Origin: an uncultured Collinsella sp.
Lineage (GTDB): Bacteria; Actinomycetota; Coriobacteriia; Coriobacteriales; Coriobacteriaceae
DNA length: 9,519 nt
Direction: 5' to 3'
Assembly (NCBI GenBank): GCA_937950325.1
Contig: CALFDJ010000052.1
Span: forward strand, 1 to 9,519
Positions 5,550 to 9,519 of the stretch are shown here, piece by piece. The notes under the pieces are model-generated. The model worked only from the letters and a program-made list of their open reading frames with translations. It ran no database searches and had not been told where the DNA came from. The number at the start of each line of letters is the position of its first letter. Position 1 is the stretch's first letter. A program made the translations under genes and the position numbers.

Positions 5550-8318
5550 CTACAGCAGCTCGCCGTGGCGGGCAATGTAGCGGCGCTTTGCCAGCTGGGT
5601 GAGCGCGATGTAGGCAGAGACGATGCCGATGAGCAGCGCGAAGAAGCTCGTCGGCAGCGGCATGAGGCCCAGTGCATCGGCGATGGGGCTTGCCGGCAGC
5701 CAGGTGACGAGCGCCAGGCCCAGTACGGTGAGAACGCACAGTGTGGGCGCGGCGTGGTCGCGCGGGCTCGGCAGATGCGGGGAACGCAGCATGTGGACCA
5801 CGAGTGTCTGCGACCACATGGACTCGACAAACCAGCCGCTCTGGAAGAGCGCAGCAAAGGTCGCCATACCCGCGACGTCGCCCGCGGCGGCAAGCTCGGA
5901 CCAGCTTGCGTCCACGGCGGCGGGGCACACGACAAAGAAGAGCGCGGCGAAGGTCACGATGTCAAACAGCGAGCTCACGGGGCCCAGCTCGAGCATAAAG
6001 CCCTTGATGGACGCGGCGTCCCAGGCACGCGGGCGGGCAGTCCAGGCGTCATCGACGGTGTCCCACGGCAGTGCGATGCACACGATCTCGTAGACCAGCG
6101 ACAGCAGTACCAGCTGCAGGGCGCTCATGGGCAAAAACGGCAAGAACAGGCTCGCGACGGTCACGGACAGCACATTGCCAAAGTTGGAGCTCACCGTGGT
6201 CTTGAGGTACTTGAGCAGGTTGCCGTAAGTGCGGCGGCCTTCGATGATGCCGCGCTCGAGCACGCCCAGGTCCTTCTGAAGCAAGATGATATCGGCGGAT
6301 TCCTTGGCAATATCGACGGCCGAATCGACCGAGATGCCGCAATCGCTCGCACGCATGGCGGCGGCGTCGTTGATGCCGTCGCCCATAAAGCCCACGGTGT
6401 GGCCGAGCATCTCGCGCATGACGCGCACTAGGCGCGCCTTCTGCAGCGGCGAGAGCTTGGCGAAGAGGTGGGTTTTCTCGGCGCGCTCGGCAAGTTCGGC
6501 GTCATCGAGCGCATCGATCTCGGAGCCGAGCAAGACGTTGCTCGCATCGATACCAATCTGCTCGCAGACGGTGGCGGCGACGCGGTCGTTGTCGCCGGTT
6601 AGGACCTTGACCGCCACGCCCTTGGCCTCGAGGGTGGCGATGGCGCCCGCAGCACTTGCTTTGGGCGGATCGAGGAAGGCCAAAAAGCCCATCAGCACCA
6701 TGTCGCACTCGTCGGCGATGCCAAACTCGCCCACGCAGCGCGGATTGGTCTTCTGCGCCACAGCAATTACGCGTAGGCCCTCGGCGTTAAGTCTGGCGAC
6801 CTGCTTGCGAATCTGGGCGAGCTTGTCTTTGGTGAGCGGCTGAGCGATGCCATCGACCTCGACAAAGGAGCAGATCTCGAGCATTTCCTCGGCAGCTCCC
6901 TTGGTAACCATCTGGGTTTTGCCCTGGGCGTCGGCTACAACTACGCTCAGGCGACGGCGCGAGAAATCGAAGGGCACCTCGTCGACCTTGGTATAGCGGT
7001 CGCGCAGGCTCTGGCCCAGCATGGAATCGGGTGCGACGGTCGAGGGTGTCACATCGGCACGGTCGATTACGGCCAGGTCGATAAGGTTCTTGAGGCCGGT
7101 CTGGAAGAAGCTGTTCAAAAACGCATGGCGCAGCACACGCGTGTCCTCGTCGCCATCGGTGTTGAGGTAGCGCTCGAGCACGATGCGGTCTTCGGTGAGG
7201 GTGCCGGTCTTGTCACAGCACAGGACGTCCATGGCACCCAGGTTTTGGATCGCCGGCAGTTCTTTGACGATAACCTGGCGACGGGCGAGATCCTTGGCGC
7301 CCTGCGACAGGCTCGTGGTCACGATGACGGGGAGCATCTGCGGCGTAATGCCCACGGCTACGCTCGTGGCGAACAGCAGCGCGTCGATGACGTTGCCCTT
7401 GGTGGCGGCGTTGATGGCAAAGACGGCCGGCGCCATAGCGAGCATGAGGCGTACGAGCAACATGGAGACGCTCGAGACGCCGCGGTCAAACGCGCTCTTC
7501 TCGCCGCGCCCGTTGAGCATCTTGGCGATGCCGCCCAGGTAGGTGTCCGAACCGGTGGCAACGACAAGCGCCATGGCAGCGCCGTTTTGCACGGAGGTGC
7601 CGGTAAAGACGATGTTCTTGCAGGCAGAGAGCGGCAGCGCGGAGTCGTCGGCGCCCTCGACGACGGTGATGGCAGCGGTCTTCTCGACGGCCTCGCTCTC
7701 GCCGGTGAGTGCGGATTCGATGACAAACACGTCGCGCGCGGTGATGATGCGGGCATCGGCTGGAACCATATCGCCGGCAGAGAGGCGGATCACATCGCCG
7801 GGGACGAGCTCGTCGAAGGGAATCTCGATGCGCTCGCCGTCGCGCAGGGCGGTGCAAGTGTTGGAGACCAGGTCCTTGAGGGCCTCTGCCGCATTGCCGC
7901 TACGGGCTTCCTGGATAAACTTCATGCCGCCCGATACCAGCAGCATGATGCCGATGACGATGACCGTGGAGGGGTCGCGCTGCGGCTTGGGTACGGCGAG
8001 CACGTCGATGTAGAGCGAGACCAGCGCGAGCGCGGCGAGGATGCCGGCGAAGGGATCGATGAACGCGTCGGCGATGCGGCGGGCGAGCGTTTTGGTCGTT
8101 GCCTCGATGGTGTTGGGGCCGACGGCGTTCAGGCGCTCAGTTGCCTGCTCGACGGTGAGGCCGTTTGCCGTGGCGTCAAGCAGTACGAGGGCGTCCTCGG
8201 CACTATGGGTGGCGGCGAATATGGTGTTCTTGGACAGGCCGGTATGAGCGGCAGGGCGCGCCGTGCGGCGGCGCTTGGAGATGGCTTCGAGTACCGTGAC
8301 GGTTTTGAGCATCAGCAT
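5550..8318 (-). CDS. mgtA: P-type Mg2+-importing ATPase MgtA
   Basis: This 922-residue inner-membrane pump moves Mg2+ into the cell using ATP. All P-type hallmarks are present: TGES in the actuator domain (205-208), the phosphorylated Asp369 in DKTGTLT, KGA in the nucleotide domain (473-475), TGDN (574-577) and GDGIND (646-651). The type IIIB (MgtA/MgtB) class is shown by SNFGNVLSVTVASLFLPFLP in the membrane region, LPWD (750-753) and the C-terminal QSGWFVESMWSQTLVVHM. Length is close to that of enterobacterial MgtA (about 900). The basic N-terminal extension is usual. The start has AAGGAGGA 4 bases upstream; a second Met is at residue 3. In M4 the motif is TPQMLP (Gln327), where E. coli MgtA as I recall has TPEMLP. 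The gene is preceded by a long structured leader, so control by Mg2+ is likely. It is divergent from pyrE. Confidence 0.96.
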   Translation of the reverse strand: MLMLKTVTVLEAISKRRRTARPAAHTGLSKNTIFAATHSAEDALVLLDATANGLTVEQATERLNAVGPNTIEATTKTLARRIADAFIDPFAGILAALALVSLYIDVLAVPKPQRDPSTVIVIGIMLLVSGGMKFIQEARSGNAAEALKDLVSNTCTALRDGERIEIPFDELVPGDVIRLSAGDMVPADARIITARDVFVIESALTGESEAVEKTAAITVVEGADDSALPLSACKNIVFTGTSVQNGAAMALVVATGSDTYLGGIAKMLNGRGEKSAFDRGVSSVSMLLVRLMLAMAPAVFAINAATKGNVIDALLFATSVAVGITPQMLPVIVTTSLSQGAKDLARRQVIVKELPAIQNLGAMDVLCCDKTGTLTEDRIVLERYLNTDGDEDTRVLRHAFLNSFFQTGLKNLIDLAVIDRADVTPSTVAPDSMLGQSLRDRYTKVDEVPFDFSRRRLSVVVADAQGKTQMVTKGAAEEMLEICSFVEVDGIAQPLTKDKLAQIRKQVARLNAEGLRVIAVAQKTNPRCVGEFGIADECDMVLMGFLAFLDPPKASAAGAIATLEAKGVAVKVLTGDNDRVAATVCEQIGIDASNVLLGSEIDALDDAELAERAEKTHLFAKLSPLQKARLVRVMREMLGHTVGFMGDGINDAAAMRASDCGISVDSAVDIAKESADIILLQKDLGVLERGIIEGRRTYGNLLKYLKTTVSSNFGNVLSVTVASLFLPFLPMSALQLVLLSLVYEIVCIALPWDTVDDAWTARPRAWDAASIKGFMLELGPVSSLFDIVTFAALFFVVCPAAVDASWSELAAAGDVAGMATFAALFQSGWFVESMWSQTLVVHMLRSPHLPSPRDHAAPTLCVLTVLGLALVTWLPASPIADALGLMPLPTSFFALLIGIVSAYIALTQLAKRRYIARHGELL

Positions 8319-8322
8319 AGGG

Positions 8323-8341
8323 TCCTCCTTGTTGAAGGGAG
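8323..8341 (-). promoter_or_regulatory. Hairpin over the mgtA ribosome binding site
   Basis: In the RNA sense CTCCCTT pairs with AAGGAGG across the 4-base loop CAAC, with one C-A mismatch and a terminal U-G pair. The second arm is the mgtA SD itself, so this fold would block initiation. It is short and its stability is uncertain. Confidence 0.35.
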
Positions 8342-8457
8342 TTAGCGTACGTGTCGTATTTGCTTCAAAAAACCTAGATGTCGCTCACGTCAAGCTCTTG
8401 AGCCCACAAAGGGTGCAGCGCGCCTTTGCGGTGGTTTTGGTGATCTGCCGGTGGCGT

Positions 8458-8529
8458 TTATGCGTGTGCGGAGTCCTCGCGGCGTGCCGAGGGCGACATG
8501 CAGGTTTTTCGACTAGGACTGCCTTCCAT
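8458..8529 (-). CDS. Possible 23-residue leader peptide of mgtA
   Basis: A short ORF, MEGSPSRKTCMSPSARREDSAHA, ends in TAA 139 bases before mgtA. Its start has an excellent SD, AGGAGG, 6 bases upstream, which is better than those of several real genes here. Codons 8-13 contain the 5' arm of the 17-base inverted repeat, so a translating ribosome would open that pairing. GCCTT/AAGGC (8547-8543 and 8525-8521) can close a loop around its own SD and start codon. The role recalls MgtL, the Salmonella mgtA leader peptide, whose translation reports Mg2+ and proline. This peptide has only two prolines and no clear sequence match. Conservation would decide whether it is real. Confidence 0.4.
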   Translation of the reverse strand: MEGSPSRKTCMSPSARREDSAHA

Positions 8530-8590
8530 GGCACACCTCCTAAAGGCTGAGCGCAGCGCGCTTTGGGTATCTCGTACCCCTTTTTAATCC

Positions 8591-8755
8591 GCCCTTATTC
8601 TTGATGAGGGGGTTTGCCATGTCAACCCCATTGTTCGGAAAACCATTCCCCCTGACAAAGCCTTTACAGAATGCCGTGGCTCCAAAGCACGCCCACATCG
8701 ACGCCTCGCCTGCGCTAAACTGAAGAGCACGTACGCAATTACGAGAGGAGCCCGC
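8591..8755 (+). other. Divergent mgtA-pyrE promoter region, pyrE side
   Basis: Together with the mgtA leader this completes the 437-base gap between mgtA and pyrE. For pyrE a -10-like TAAACT lies at 8716-8721 with no good -35 at the usual distance, which would leave a short leader of about 28 bases. No hairpin plus T-run (attenuator) and no clear PyrR-type site precedes pyrE. Confidence 0.3.
8597..8625 (-). promoter_or_regulatory. Probable mgtA promoter
   Basis: On the minus strand a perfect -35 box TTGACA (8625-8620) is followed after 17 bases by AAGAAT (8602-8597), matching 4/6 of the -10 consensus. Transcription would begin near 8590, giving the leader described above. Confidence 0.5.
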
Positions 8756-9436
8756 ATGGAGGCTTACAAGCAAGAGTTCATCAAGTTTATGGTTGAGTCC
8801 GACGTTCTTAAGTTCGGCAGCTTTACGCTCAAGAGCGGCCGTCAGTCCCCGTTCTTTATGAACGCCGGCGCTTACGTGACGGGCTATCAGCTCAAGAAGC
8901 TGGGCGAGTATTACGCCCAGGCCATCCACGATAACTTTGGCGACGACTTTGATGTGCTGTTTGGACCGGCCTACAAGGGTATTCCGCTGGCCGTCGTGAC
9001 CGCAATTGCCTACCACGAGCTGTACGGTAAGGAGGTCAAGTACTGCTGCGACCGCAAGGAGGCCAAGGACCACGGCGCCGACAAGGGCAACCTGCTAGGC
9101 TACGAGCCCCAGGACGGCGACCGCGTGGTCATGGTCGAGGACGTCACCACCAGCGGTAAGTCCATCGACGAGACCTATCCCAAGGTCAAGGCTGCTGCCG
9201 ATGTCGAGATCAAGGGCCTGATCGTGTCCCTCAACCGCATGGAGGTCGGCAAGGGTGGCGTGACCACCGCCCAGAAGGAGATCGAGGCCAAGTACGGTTT
9301 CCCCGTCGCGAGCATCGTCTCCATGGCCGAGGTCGTCGAGACCCTCTATAACCACGAGATCGACGGCAAGGTCGTCATCGATGACGAGCTCAAGACCGCC
9401 ATCGACGCCTACTACGAGCAGTACGGAGCACGTTAG
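8756..9436 (+). CDS. pyrE: Orotate phosphoribosyltransferase
   Basis: The enzyme joins orotate to PRPP to give orotidine 5'-phosphate and pyrophosphate, the fifth step of pyrimidine synthesis, in the cytoplasm. The protein has 226 residues, normal for the family, which works as a dimer. The type I phosphoribosyltransferase PRPP loop is clear at about 125-136 (VMVEDVTTSGKS). Other family signatures are FTLKSGRQSPFF (23-34), GPAYKGIPLA (70-79) and the mobile-loop segment RKEAKDHG (100-107). The start is set by GAGGAG 5 bases upstream of ATG. It stands alone on the plus strand, divergent from mgtA, with no other pyr gene in the window. Confidence in the function is very high. Confidence 0.97.
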   Translation: MEAYKQEFIKFMVESDVLKFGSFTLKSGRQSPFFMNAGAYVTGYQLKKLGEYYAQAIHDNFGDDFDVLFGPAYKGIPLAVVTAIAYHELYGKEVKYCCDRKEAKDHGADKGNLLGYEPQDGDRVVMVEDVTTSGKSIDETYPKVKAAADVEIKGLIVSLNRMEVGKGGVTTAQKEIEAKYGFPVASIVSMAEVVETLYNHEIDGKVVIDDELKTAIDAYYEQYGAR

Positions 9437-9464
9437 TTACGGCGTTTTACCAAACGCCGTAACT
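9435..9464 (+). terminator. Perfect 13-bp hairpin overlapping the pyrE stop codon
   Basis: AGTTACGGCGTTT (9435-9447) and AAACGCCGTAACT (9452-9464) pair perfectly around the loop TACC. The first arm starts inside the pyrE stop codon TAG. There is no T-run after it (GCTCGACG follows), so it is either a non-classical terminator, an RNA end-protecting hairpin or a dispersed repeat. The remaining bases to 9519 show nothing further. Confidence 0.5.
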
Positions 9465-9519
9465 GCTCGACGCTGCGCGGGCCGCATTTGGACAATCTGA
9501 CGTTCAACTTCAAGGGCGC

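Larger units (their letters stand above)
8319..8590 (-). promoter_or_regulatory. Structured mgtA leader RNA with a 17-base inverted repeat
   Basis: If transcription starts near 8590, mgtA has a leader of about 270 bases, close in size to the Salmonella mgtA leader. In the RNA sense, AAAAACCTGCATGTCGC (8509-8493) can pair with GCGACATCTAGGTTTTT (8384-8368): 15 of 17 pairs, the two mismatches forming one internal loop. The first arm lies inside a short upstream ORF. Within the 108-base loop, CCGCAAAGG and CCTTTGTGG (8431-8423 and 8412-8404) form a 9-bp hairpin with one G-U pair. Small hairpins at 8550-8562 and 8565-8579 lie near the 5' end. I could not match the M-box consensus. The function, probably Mg2+-dependent control, is inferred. 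Confidence 0.5.

Noticed and set aside
7125..8345. Long plus-strand reading frame of 406 codons opposite mgtA
   Set aside because: It is antisense to the well-conserved N-terminal half of MgtA and its product is low-complexity Gly/Asp/Arg-rich sequence.
8565..8585. Terminator on the plus strand (GGGTA-TCTCG-TACCC then CTTTTT)
   Set aside because: The stem is only 5 bp and no plus-strand gene lies upstream of it. It is treated as part of the mgtA leader structure instead.
8319..8590. M-box (ykoK) magnesium riboswitch upstream of mgtA
   Set aside because: The stretch TTTAGGAGGTGTGCC recalls the start of the M-box, but the other conserved blocks could not be found. A covariance-model scan (Rfam M-box) would settle it.
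8540..9073. Minus-strand reading frame of 177 codons opposite pyrE
   Set aside because: It overlaps the conserved pyrE coding region and has no family features or ribosome binding site that I can see.

Overview
The window is a GC-rich stretch of bacterial chromosome. Gene content and style suggest a gut coriobacterium (Actinomycetota, class Coriobacteriia), most likely Collinsella or a close relative. The main pointers are a LuxR-type regulator with a many-pass membrane N-terminal half, a hallmark of this class, and a DUF4428/zinc-ribbon/SPFH gene set. The genus is inferred from recollection of such genomes, not from a search. No phage, insertion sequence with transposase, CRISPR array, rRNA or tRNA was seen.

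Layout. (1) 59-3434, minus strand: three closely spaced genes that read as one operon, DUF4428 double-zinc-ribbon protein, then a TFIIB-like zinc-ribbon protein with a C-terminal membrane anchor, then an SPFH protein with two C-terminal zinc ribbons. The last two resemble the YdjG/YdjI proteins that recruit PspA to the membrane in Bacillus envelope stress, but no pspA is present here. (2) 3435-3822: a 388-base gap holding a possible SD-masking hairpin, two tandem hairpins with different stems and a shared loop, and a possible promoter. (3) 3823-5368, plus strand: a membrane-bound LuxR-type regulator broken by one extra base. (4) 5369-5549: a long palindrome and a GGC-rich tract between convergent genes. 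(5) 5550-8318, minus strand: mgtA, a P-type Mg2+ importer. (6) 8319-8755: divergent control region. The mgtA leader has a short ORF with a strong ribosome binding site, a 17-base inverted repeat and a hairpin over the mgtA SD. (7) 8756-9436, plus strand: pyrE, followed by a perfect 13-bp hairpin.

Two genes (the membrane zinc-ribbon gene and the LuxR gene) are each split by exactly one extra base in a run of five identical bases (G5 at 1667-1671, A5 at 4821-4825). Both read as full family-like proteins when one base is removed. Read or assembly error is the simplest explanation.

The best candidate for something undescribed is the mgtA leader. It looks like a translation-coupled control element in the style of Salmonella mgtL but without obvious sequence similarity to it. 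Second are the intergenic palindromes, whose arms change together while pairing is kept.
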